From positions 1-58,586 of the forward strand of contig JAFQBH010000029.1 in NCBI GenBank assembly GCA_017399765.1: DNA of 58,586 nucleotides, in the 5' to 3' direction. Both the position numbers and the translations under genes were made by a program. Source of the stretch: Oscillospiraceae bacterium. GTDB taxonomy: Bacteria > Bacillota > Clostridia > Oscillospirales > Ruminococcaceae. Below, piece after piece: positions 33,048 to 41,286 of this stretch. Every line of letters starts with the position of its first letter. Position 1 is the stretch's first letter. The notes beneath the pieces are model-generated. The model was given only the letters and a program-made list of their open reading frames with translations. It was not told where the DNA came from and did no database searches.

Positions 33048-35027
33048 ATGGCGACATCGAAAAAAAACACCGGAAAAACCGGAGCCAAAAAGGATTCATT
33101 TATTGATCCAATTTATCAAAAATACACTAAAAGTGTCATAAGAGCTCTTGGAAGTACGGAGTTTTACGAATTTTTCATGGACGCCGTTTCCAAAGCAGAC
33201 AATAAGTTCCAGTTTTTCAACAGAAAAATGGAAAAAACGGTTGACCTTAACTGGGTCGATATTATCGAAGAAAGCCTTCCGGCAATTCAGAGCATTATAT
33301 CGAGCCCGAGGAACATAATCAAAGAGGACGAACTTATCGTAAACGTTGCAAACGCAAAAAAAGCAGGTTCCGACGTTGTTCGTCACCTTGCCCAGCACGC
33401 AAGCCTTGTTGAAAAATATGATTACAACACCGGCGAAGTCCGTCCGAGCAAACTTATGCAGAAATACCGTGAAGATACGGTTGGCCTTTACGAAAACCGC
33501 CTTGTTTTCACTGCGCTTGAAGCTGCATATCAGTTTGTGAAAATTCGTCACGATGCGCTTTTCGGTGCCATGAACGATGAATTCGGTGCAAAGCTTAAAA
33601 TCGATTCCACAATGGAAACCGCAACGGAAATGGTGCATATGGATATGTTCATGCATATTAAGGAAACGGACAGCGCCATTGAAACCGATGAAAAAAACAG
33701 CGACGTTTTTGCAAGGATTTCCAAAATTTACAGAATTTTAAGCGTTCTTATGCAAAGCCAGTTCGCACAGCAGATGGCAAGGCTTTCAAGGGTAAAAGGT
33801 GCTCTTACCAAGACGAACATTCTTAAAAAGAACCCCAATTACCGCAGAGCGATGGAACTTCTGGAATTCTTGAGAAGTTATGACAACATAGGCTATACCA
33901 TAAGGATTGTTGAACAGAATCCGGAAATAAACGAAGATCTTGAAAGAGATATTTATCACAACGTTTTGTTCAACTATCTTATCCTTAAAGGATATCTTGA
34001 GGACGAAAGAGACCGCAGAATTCCGGCACCTTCCAGAACGAAAAAGCGTGCGCTTAAACCGAAATTCATCAAAGAAATCATCGAAGAACTTACGGACGAT
34101 TATGATCTTCCGGATATCGAGATCCGTAAGGTACTTATAGAAGAACTTACCAAAGAGCAGCTTATGCTTGAGGAAGAAGCGGAACGCCGCCGCCTTGTTG
34201 AAGAACAGGAACAGCGCAAGCGAGAGGAAGCGGAACGTCTTCGCCTTGAAGCCGAGGCTGAAAAAGAACGTCAGCGCAAAGCGGAAGAAGCCGAAAAGGA
34301 ACGCCTTCGCCGGGAAGAAGAAGCGGAAAAGCAGCGCCTTTTCATGGAACAGATGGAAAGAGAAGCGGAAGACCGCCGCAGATGCAAGCTTTTCAGCGAA
34401 GAACTTTCTTATTTCGCAGAGCATCTTGAAGAAAAGAAAGAAGCAAGAGAAGCGGCGGTTGCAAAACGCCTTGAAGAGATCAAAGCTTTTGAAGAAGCTG
34501 CAAGACTTGCTGAAGAAGAAAAACAGCGCAAAGCTGAAGAAGAAGCCCGTCTTCTTCGTGAAAAAGAGGCCGAAGAAGAAAGACTTCAGAATATTCAGGC
34601 TGAAAAAGAAGCGGAAGAACGCAGAAGATGCGAAATTTTCCAAAAAGAACTGGAAAACTTCCAAAGCAAGCTGGAAGAGCAGAAAAACGCAAGAAATTCT
34701 GCGGAAATCCGCCGCATAAAAGAAAAAGAGGCTTTCGAGGAAACCGCAAGACTTATGGAAGAAGCCGAACAGCGTAAAATCGAAGCCGAAAAACAGGAAC
34801 GCGAAGAGCGGGAACGCATTGTTCGCGAAAAAGAAATCAAAAAGGAACAGGAAGAAAAAGATTCCGTTCTCGCAAAACCCTATCAGGAAGAAATCGTCGT
34901 TTTCCTCAATGCACTTCCCGGACGAATTGCCCAGAGAGAGGCGGAAGAAAGAAGGATCCGCGCGGAAAAAGAGCAGCGTGAGCTTGAACGCCAGCGCCGC
35001 ATAGCCGCACGAAAAGCAAGAGGATAA
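33048..35027 (+). CDS. McrC/DUF2357-like partner with coiled-coil C-terminus, no nuclease
   Basis: The 659-residue soluble protein follows the AAA+ gene after 23 bases. The N-terminal half is helical. REDTVGLYENRLVFTAL (about 141-157) resembles the DTxENRF motif of McrC/DUF2357 proteins, the usual partners of McrB-like ATPases, but no PD-(D/E)xK nuclease is visible. From about residue 365 to the end it is almost pure Glu/Arg/Lys coiled coil with two related ~115-residue blocks (each with RRRCxxFxxEL). I infer that the pair kept its ATPase-regulator relation but swapped DNA cleavage for a scaffold function. The McrC relation is tentative. Confidence 0.65.
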   Translation: MATSKKNTGKTGAKKDSFIDPIYQKYTKSVIRALGSTEFYEFFMDAVSKADNKFQFFNRKMEKTVDLNWVDIIEESLPAIQSIISSPRNIIKEDELIVNVANAKKAGSDVVRHLAQHASLVEKYDYNTGEVRPSKLMQKYREDTVGLYENRLVFTALEAAYQFVKIRHDALFGAMNDEFGAKLKIDSTMETATEMVHMDMFMHIKETDSAIETDEKNSDVFARISKIYRILSVLMQSQFAQQMARLSRVKGALTKTNILKKNPNYRRAMELLEFLRSYDNIGYTIRIVEQNPEINEDLERDIYHNVLFNYLILKGYLEDERDRRIPAPSRTKKRALKPKFIKEIIEELTDDYDLPDIEIRKVLIEELTKEQLMLEEEAERRRLVEEQEQRKREEAERLRLEAEAEKERQRKAEEAEKERLRREEEAEKQRLFMEQMEREAEDRRRCKLFSEELSYFAEHLEEKKEAREAAVAKRLEEIKAFEEAARLAEEEKQRKAEEEARLLREKEAEEERLQNIQAEKEAEERRRCEIFQKELENFQSKLEEQKNARNSAEIRRIKEKEAFEETARLMEEAEQRKIEAEKQEREERERIVREKEIKKEQEEKDSVLAKPYQEEIVVFLNALPGRIAQREAEERRIRAEKEQRELERQRRIAARKARG

Positions 35028-35064
35028 AAAAGCATTTCAGAAAACAGAGTGAGAGGTAACCGCT

Positions 35065-36390
35065 ATGACCAAGATATATTTCAAGTTAATAGCAATGGCC
35101 CTTGCGCTGCTGCTTTCTGTTTCGGTGCTCATAATGTCTTCATACGCATGGATGGTTCTTTCCAGCAATCCCGCGGCAACCGGAATACAGGTTATTATCG
35201 GCGGCGGCAACACGATTCTTGTTGCTCCGAACGTTGAGGACGGCGAATATAACTATCCGGGATATTTTTCGGACAAACTCAATTTCGGAAGTTTTCCGAA
35301 TTATGATTATCTTAAAGAACTCGGCGGACTTACTCCGGTTTCAACAACGAATGGAATCGATTGGTTTATGCCGGCTTATTATTCCGGAAGTGACCCGGAG
35401 GTACAGTCCGGAAAAATCGTAAGCGGAATGATTAAAGACGTTTCCGAATTTAAAGCGGACAGCGAACTTGCACACGCAAATCTTCCGGCGGAGGAAAAAG
35501 ATAAAATAAAAGAAGGAAACTATATCTATCTTGATTTCTGGGTGGTTTCACCCGGCGGAGATTATACTCTTCGAGTTTCCACCGGAGATGAAGGTTCAAA
35601 CGGCGGAAGTTTTGTAACGGATCTTCCGGAAGCAGAAGAGATAACTGACGGATATACCCTTTCCGAACCGGACGTAAGCGCGGCATCCGCCGTACGCATA
35701 GGTTTCCTTGCGAATGATTCCCAGCTTACTGATGATTCGATGCTTGAATATCAGGAAAGCAGTTATGCGGATAAGCGTTACACCGCGTTAAAAGGGCTTT
35801 ATATGGAAGCAAATTCCGGAACGGCATATCTTGATTCGGATCATTTTACTGTTTATGAACCAAATGGGGATTTGCACCCGCAGCATCCGGACATTAACGG
35901 AAGTTATGTAAAGACAAAACCCCTTGGCTATGAAAACGGAATTATAACCGAAAACGAAAATATTTCAGATCGTCTTACGGTCCAGCTTTCCGGAGACTGG
36001 GCGGCTGCCAAAAATTCCGAGCAGACGATTATTGAACAGAAGTTCCAGACCGCCTTGCTTGCATGGGCCGATTGTAATGAACTTTCGGAAAAAGAAATCA
36101 CCGACCGTTTTTATAAAAATGATCTTCAGGGACAGATTTCTCCTTATTACAAAAAAGGTAATTTCGCAGGAGATTCGCGGAATCTTAATAACGGTGTTTC
36201 CGCCGAAAATATTAACGGAATATTTGATGCAGGCGCGACGGAAAACGTTTATATCGTAAAGCTGGAACGAAACAAACCCCAGCGAATAAGAATGTTTATT
36301 TGGTTGGAAGGACAGGATATGGACTGCATTGACGGAATAGATGCTTCACGCATCGCGGTGAACATCGAATTTGCCGGCGGCAGCGAGTAA
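35065..36390 (+). CDS. Secreted SipW-type protein with WLEG motif
   Basis: The 441-residue protein has a short signal with MSSYAWMVLS (YAW at 27-29), then a beta-rich acidic body. Near the C-terminus WLEGQDMDC (413-421) followed by DASRIAVNIEF gives the shared motif. The gene lies between the AAA+/coiled-coil pair and the second SipW-type peptidase, six bases before the latter. Likely an exported subunit. No other family is recognised. Confidence 0.72.
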   Translation: MTKIYFKLIAMALALLLSVSVLIMSSYAWMVLSSNPAATGIQVIIGGGNTILVAPNVEDGEYNYPGYFSDKLNFGSFPNYDYLKELGGLTPVSTTNGIDWFMPAYYSGSDPEVQSGKIVSGMIKDVSEFKADSELAHANLPAEEKDKIKEGNYIYLDFWVVSPGGDYTLRVSTGDEGSNGGSFVTDLPEAEEITDGYTLSEPDVSAASAVRIGFLANDSQLTDDSMLEYQESSYADKRYTALKGLYMEANSGTAYLDSDHFTVYEPNGDLHPQHPDINGSYVKTKPLGYENGIITENENISDRLTVQLSGDWAAAKNSEQTIIEQKFQTALLAWADCNELSEKEITDRFYKNDLQGQISPYYKKGNFAGDSRNLNNGVSAENINGIFDAGATENVYIVKLERNKPQRIRMFIWLEGQDMDCIDGIDASRIAVNIEFAGGSE

Positions 36391-36396
36391 TGTTTT

Positions 36397-37164
36397 ATGA
36401 ATAATATAATAAAAGAAACGGGGGACGCCCGTCTTCAAAGAAAGATAAGCGCCCTGGTAACGGTTCTTCTTGTTCTGGCGGTTACCCTTTGCCTTTATGC
36501 AACCATTCAGGTTTTGAGCAAAGGTTATGCAAACATCGGAGGATTTATGATGTTCCGAGTTGTAACCGGAAGTATGGAACCCACAATTCCGGTGGGGTCT
36601 TTGCTTTTGACAAAAGAAACCGAAATAGAAGAAATCAAAGTGGGCGATATTGTGTGTTTCCGCACACAGGTATCGGAAATTTGGGGAAAGATAGTTACCC
36701 ACCGTGTGGTGGATATTATAAAGCCGGAAACAGGGGGGCTTCTTTTGGAAACAAAAGGGGACGCAAACCTTGTTGCCGACGGATATTATGTGGACGAAAC
36801 GAATTTTTTGGGCAAGGTTATCTGGCATACGGGAGATGGCAATATGTTTGCAGGCATTTTATCATTTTTTACAAGCGAACTTGGTTTTTTAGGTTTTATT
36901 GCTCTTCCGAGCCTTTTGCTTGCCGGGTTAATACTTAAAAATACGGTGTCCAATATTCAGCAGGATTTAAAACTTGCGCTTGAATTGGAAAGACGCGAAA
37001 AAGCTCTTTCTGTTAAAGAAGAAGATCCTCTTTGCGGAATGACAAAAGAGGAATATGACGAAATGTACGAAAGAATCCGAAAGGAACTTATGGAGGAGAT
37101 GATGAAGTTTGAAGAAATTCAAATTGAGCAAAATTCCCTTTCCGAGCGACCTGAAGATAATTAA
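36397..37164 (+). CDS. sipW: SipW-type signal peptidase
   Basis: The 255-residue S26B enzyme has a membrane helix at about 18-38, catalytic Ser59 in VTGSMEPT, His102 in IVTHRVVD and the acidic block ETKGDANLVAD (118-128). A second helix follows (about 157-180) and a charged cytoplasmic tail ends it. There is only a weak ribosome site, six bases after the preceding stop, so translation is probably coupled. The tail overlaps the next gene by 56 bases. It is the second Ser/His peptidase in the cluster and may serve the proteins downstream. Confidence 0.9.
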   Translation: MNNIIKETGDARLQRKISALVTVLLVLAVTLCLYATIQVLSKGYANIGGFMMFRVVTGSMEPTIPVGSLLLTKETEIEEIKVGDIVCFRTQVSEIWGKIVTHRVVDIIKPETGGLLLETKGDANLVADGYYVDETNFLGKVIWHTGDGNMFAGILSFFTSELGFLGFIALPSLLLAGLILKNTVSNIQQDLKLALELERREKALSVKEEDPLCGMTKEEYDEMYERIRKELMEEMMKFEEIQIEQNSLSERPEDN

Positions 37165-39106
37165 AAACTTTTTTTCGAATGAAAATTCCGAAGAAATTGC
37201 AAAACTGAATAAGAATATTTTCATGCAGATAGGGCTCGCCTTTTTTACGATAGTCCTTACTGTGGTAATTTTGTTTGCAATGACTTCCGCATGGTACACA
37301 AACATTGCCCAGACCAGCGGACTTGTTTTTGAAGTTGAACCCTGGGGTTTTGACGGAGAGATAATCACCAGCGAGAAAGCCGTTGAAGCCGGTCCCGGAG
37401 ATAACGGAATTGTTCATCTTGAAGCGGAAAACAACAGCGACGGAATAATTGATATAAGCGTTAATGTTTCCAAAAGCGGAATGTCACCGGAAATGCAGAA
37501 AAGAATGTTTTTCTATGTGGAAACCTCCGCTACCCGCGAAGGCGAAACAATGGAACGGGTTTATGTGAACAATCATGAAGGTTATACTTATACGGTTTTT
37601 AACCAGAGCTCCCTCACTCTTACCGAAAAAGTAAGCAACGCGCCGAAACTTAAATGGCAATGGGTCTATGATGTTCTGGGATATTATGTACTCGGAACGG
37701 AAAATGGCGGCAGTATAACGGTAGAAGAGTATCTCCGTCCCATTGAATATGATTATGACAAGGCGACTTTTGAAAAAACAGTTGATGACGAAGGAAAACC
37801 CATATATAAACTTCTTACCGTTGACGGTGAAACCGAACCGGAAGATTTTCTTTATATGATTTCCGCCACCGACGGATATGAAGGAAATATTGACACAAAC
37901 GGATCAATAGGCGGATACTACCCGGTTGAAGTTGATGAAAACGGGTATGGAGTTTATGCATATCTTTGCAGTTATTCCGAAATCGAAACAGCTATAATGG
38001 ACGATACGAAAATGGGTATTCTGGCGCAGAAAAAAGCGAACGGCGAAAGTATAAGTGAAGAACTTACATACAGAGCACAGCTTAACGTTTCCGCGCAGAA
38101 AAACGAAGCTCCGGCAGTAAGCGTCGGCAATGCAGAAACCCTTCAGGAAATTATTGATTCCGGAGATTATAATTATGTTCAGCTCAGCAGCAGTATAAAT
38201 GTTGACAGTCTTGAAATTCCCGACGGCGCAAAAATAATGATCGACCTTGGCGGAAATACAATTTCCGGAACAGCCGCAAAAGTTGTTGACGCGAAACCGG
38301 GAAGCTCCGTTACAATGGTCAACGGTACTATTTCCGGTCCGGCGGAAGGAACTGCCGTTAACGCTGTGGGTGCGGAAGTCAACATGAGCAACATCAATAT
38401 TTCCGGAATGCATTACGGAGTTTATGTCGGCGACAGCAATGATAACAATGTTCTTGATTCCACCGTAAGAATTGTGGGATCGACCATCGAAACAGAATCC
38501 TGTGCAGTCTTTGTTTCCGGAAACGGACTTGCCTCCGAACAGAAAACGACTGTTGTGATAGAAAAAAGCACCCTTAAGAGCGAGGGAATCGTAATTTCCG
38601 GCAACGGAACCACCACCGGAAACGGAAGATGGGGTACAGATATAAACATCATAGACAGCGAAATCATAAATGAAAACGGAATAGGAGCGGGAATTTATCA
38701 GCCCCAGAAGGACAGCACTCTTACAATTTATGACAGTACTGTTTCCGGCTATACCGCAATAGCTCTTAAAGCCGGTTCTGCAAAAATTATCGATTCAACA
38801 ATCGCAGGTACCGGTGAGCATAATACGCCGGCGTTCGGAAACAGCGGTTTCAGCGATACGGGCGACGCGGTTTATATCGAAACCGGATACGGACACGATA
38901 TAAGCCTTGAAATTGACGAAAACAGCGTTCTTGAACATTTTGATGCAAGAAGCCTTTCGCTTCGCGTGTTTGAAAAAGATGCTCCGTTTGTAAAGATAAA
39001 TATCATAAGCGGCGAATTTAAAGAAGAACAACCGGAAGAATATATTGCAGAAGGTTCTGTGCAGAACGGAACGATAGTTTCGGTTTTGCAGTCTTCTGAA
39101 GAATAA
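37109..39106 (+). CDS. SipW-type exported beta-helix protein
   Basis: The 665-residue protein starts at TTG 37109 after GGAGGA, inside the peptidase gene. It has an unusually long cytoplasmic N-terminus (about 39 residues), one helix and the junction MTSAWYTN (SAW at 60-62). Residues 65-330 are beta-rich. From about 345 a series of short repeats with xxIxxGxxxxVxIxDSTI character (LGGNTISG, VNGTISGPAE, IVGSTIETES, IYDSTVSG) indicates a right-handed parallel beta-helix of the pectate-lyase type. No catalytic residues are recognised, so an adhesive or structural tip role is likely. Confidence 0.75.
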   Translation: MKKFKLSKIPFPSDLKIIKNFFSNENSEEIAKLNKNIFMQIGLAFFTIVLTVVILFAMTSAWYTNIAQTSGLVFEVEPWGFDGEIITSEKAVEAGPGDNGIVHLEAENNSDGIIDISVNVSKSGMSPEMQKRMFFYVETSATREGETMERVYVNNHEGYTYTVFNQSSLTLTEKVSNAPKLKWQWVYDVLGYYVLGTENGGSITVEEYLRPIEYDYDKATFEKTVDDEGKPIYKLLTVDGETEPEDFLYMISATDGYEGNIDTNGSIGGYYPVEVDENGYGVYAYLCSYSEIETAIMDDTKMGILAQKKANGESISEELTYRAQLNVSAQKNEAPAVSVGNAETLQEIIDSGDYNYVQLSSSINVDSLEIPDGAKIMIDLGGNTISGTAAKVVDAKPGSSVTMVNGTISGPAEGTAVNAVGAEVNMSNINISGMHYGVYVGDSNDNNVLDSTVRIVGSTIETESCAVFVSGNGLASEQKTTVVIEKSTLKSEGIVISGNGTTTGNGRWGTDINIIDSEIINENGIGAGIYQPQKDSTLTIYDSTVSGYTAIALKAGSAKIIDSTIAGTGEHNTPAFGNSGFSDTGDAVYIETGYGHDISLEIDENSVLEHFDARSLSLRVFEKDAPFVKINIISGEFKEEQPEEYIAEGSVQNGTIVSVLQSSEE

Positions 39107-39132
39107 CAGAATCAAAACAAAGGAGAAAGCCG

Positions 39133-39759
39133 ATGAACAGACAAAAGAATAGTTCGCTGTGGCATTTGCTGTGTCTGGCTTTGCTTCTTTGTATGGCCTT
39201 TGCGGTAATTGCCACCGGAACGGCCTATGCGCGTTACCGCACAGACGCCAAAGCGGAATTGCTTTTTGAAATAAGAAAACCTGCGGAACTTGTTATCGGA
39301 ACCGTTATAAACGTAGATGGAAACGAAGAGTTTAATCCGGAAGGAATTCAGGAATGGAAGATCGAAGGAAACACCGCAACCCTTGAAATTGCGGTTTCCA
39401 ACGGAACCAATTCGGTCCAGGCAAAAGATCAGAAAGTAAGATTGCGCCTTATCGGTGGTATAGGACTTACTGTGGGCGAAGAAACCGCTGAAATTACGCT
39501 TGAAACGGCGGAAAATGGTTCGGAAAAAAGTTTCAAAGCAAAAGCGGAAAAGATAACCGAAAACTCGGTTCTTCATTTTGAGCACGGCGACGGTTGGATA
39601 TTCACATTCTTTGAAGAAAATGGCAAGGAATTTTGCTGGATTTTTGAAGGAGGAAAACCGTCTTATGTAAAAATGAGCATAAAGGTTGACGTTTCGGAAA
39701 TCGATTTGGAAAACGGCCTTATTATTGAGCCGCAGTTTATTACGGAAATAATTGATTGA
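39133..39759 (+). CDS. Small secreted protein with ARY-type SipW signal
   Basis: The 208-residue protein has a signal of about 31 residues ending GTAYARY (YARY at 32-35), the second common SipW-type junction seen in camelysin/TasA relatives of gut Firmicutes. The rest is a single beta-rich domain with many Glu and Thr residues, including EWKIEGNTATLEIAVSNGT, which fits a TasA-like sandwich. AAAGGAG precedes the ATG. It could be a filament subunit. Size and position favour a minor or accessory one. Confidence 0.72.
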   Translation: MNRQKNSSLWHLLCLALLLCMAFAVIATGTAYARYRTDAKAELLFEIRKPAELVIGTVINVDGNEEFNPEGIQEWKIEGNTATLEIAVSNGTNSVQAKDQKVRLRLIGGIGLTVGEETAEITLETAENGSEKSFKAKAEKITENSVLHFEHGDGWIFTFFEENGKEFCWIFEGGKPSYVKMSIKVDVSEIDLENGLIIEPQFITEIID

Positions 39760-39786
39760 GATTAAAAGAAAGGAGAAAACAGCTTT

Positions 39787-41286
39787 ATGAAAGATAAAAA
39801 AATCAGAATTTGCTGTGTTCTTCTTTCGTTCATAATGCTTGCCGGAACTTTGAGCATCTCTGTCGGCGAAGTTTGCGCAAGATATGAAAACAGGGTTTCA
39901 TGCAGAACGATTTTGGAGTCGGAACGGGAAACGCAAAACGGCAAAAGCTTTTTTACGGAAACTTCCGAAGCAAAAATCATTGTTCTTGCCGGTGAACTTG
40001 TAACAGAACATGCAACAGAAAAAGAACTGGCTTTTGACCTTGAAGCTTTTGAAACGGCCAAAAGCGGCAAGATTTCCTGGAACACCGCTTATGAGCACGG
40101 GAAATTTGTAAATATAGAAATGAGCATCGGGAACGAAAGACTTGAGCACGAAGAAGAAATTTCGGTTCCGGAAAACTCCAAAAAAACTGTTACCATGACT
40201 GTTTCGGCAACAAGCGAAGCTTTGTCGCAGCCTCATGAAGCGATGGATATCGACATCAACATAAGCTGGGGCGAGCTCGGCGGAATTTTTCGCGTAAGCA
40301 TTCCGGCGGTTGCTGAAGTTTCTGAAGAAAACAAAAATTCTTCAGAAAGCGTGAACACACCGCCACCTTCTGAAAACGAAACTTCTGAGGAATCAAATTC
40401 CAGCGTTCAGCTTGAAGCAGCAGGCACGACGCAGGAAGCAGTTGACGTTCCGGAAGAAACGACTGATGAAACCGAAGAGACGGTTACGGAAAACAGCGTG
40501 TCCTGCATTGCGGCTTTTGACCCAAAACAGTATCTTCCGGTTAAGATAACTTTGGCAAGCGGCGTTACGGACGTTGTTTTCAGCCTTTCGGACGAAAACG
40601 GCGATGTTCCGCAAAATTTTCCCGCCGGCACAAAGTTCAGCATAGACAACGGAAAAAGTTTTTATATGCTCTATTCTGAAGATACCGTAAAACTGGAATC
40701 TTCGGAAATAGAGAATTCCCTGCTTTTCGATTTCAGCGATACGGAACTCCTGAATTCCGAAAACATTTCCATGATAATGCAGCCTTGGGCAGGTTCGGTT
40801 TCGCAGGAAGCTTTTAAGATAACCTCGCTTACAAACGCGGCGAAATCTTTTGAAACAAGAGAAGCGACAAGCGGGGAAACCCTTGAACTTTCCGGAAACG
40901 GCGAAACAGAAACGATTTCCGGAAACGGTTTCAAGACTTTCGTGCTCAACGGCGGAAACGCGGTTGAACTGGTTTTTCCGAAAGAATGGATGGACGCAAA
41001 ACTTACCGCATCTGTTCAGATTCTTGAAATTGCGGAAAACGGTTCTCTTGTTTTCAATAATACAGAAAACGTTTTTAAAGAATATATAAAGGACGAAACG
41101 GCGCAGACACACAAACTTGTGCTCAAAACAAACGGAAGTTTTTTCGACGCCGGAACGTACCGTGTTTATATTATCTGGGAATATGAAGGAATCCCCTTTT
41201 TCAAAAAGGGAGTAAACTTTTTCGTAAATTACTCAACCCCAACCAGCAGTACGCTGAAGAGTCAGGAGGTGCCTTATGGTAACTGA
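39787..41286 (+). CDS. Secreted protein with ARY-type SipW signal
   Basis: The 499-residue protein has a signal ending GEVCARYENRV (CARY at 30-33). A beta-rich domain resembling the preceding protein follows (about 40-180). Then comes a Ser/Glu/Thr-rich linker (about 185-245), and a second beta-rich region. The linker suggests an extended stalk. The 3' end overlaps the next gene by 11 bases and carries its AGGAGG site. No known family is assigned. Confidence 0.7.
   Translation: MKDKKIRICCVLLSFIMLAGTLSISVGEVCARYENRVSCRTILESERETQNGKSFFTETSEAKIIVLAGELVTEHATEKELAFDLEAFETAKSGKISWNTAYEHGKFVNIEMSIGNERLEHEEEISVPENSKKTVTMTVSATSEALSQPHEAMDIDINISWGELGGIFRVSIPAVAEVSEENKNSSESVNTPPPSENETSEESNSSVQLEAAGTTQEAVDVPEETTDETEETVTENSVSCIAAFDPKQYLPVKITLASGVTDVVFSLSDENGDVPQNFPAGTKFSIDNGKSFYMLYSEDTVKLESSEIENSLLFDFSDTELLNSENISMIMQPWAGSVSQEAFKITSLTNAAKSFETREATSGETLELSGNGETETISGNGFKTFVLNGGNAVELVFPKEWMDAKLTASVQILEIAENGSLVFNNTENVFKEYIKDETAQTHKLVLKTNGSFFDAGTYRVYIIWEYEGIPFFKKGVNFFVNYSTPTSSTLKSQEVPYGN

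Noticed and set aside
31462-35027. McrBC-type restriction system
   Set aside because: The ATPase has a membrane helix and no DNA-binding domain, the partner has no nuclease, and both lie inside a surface-protein cluster with tight spacing.
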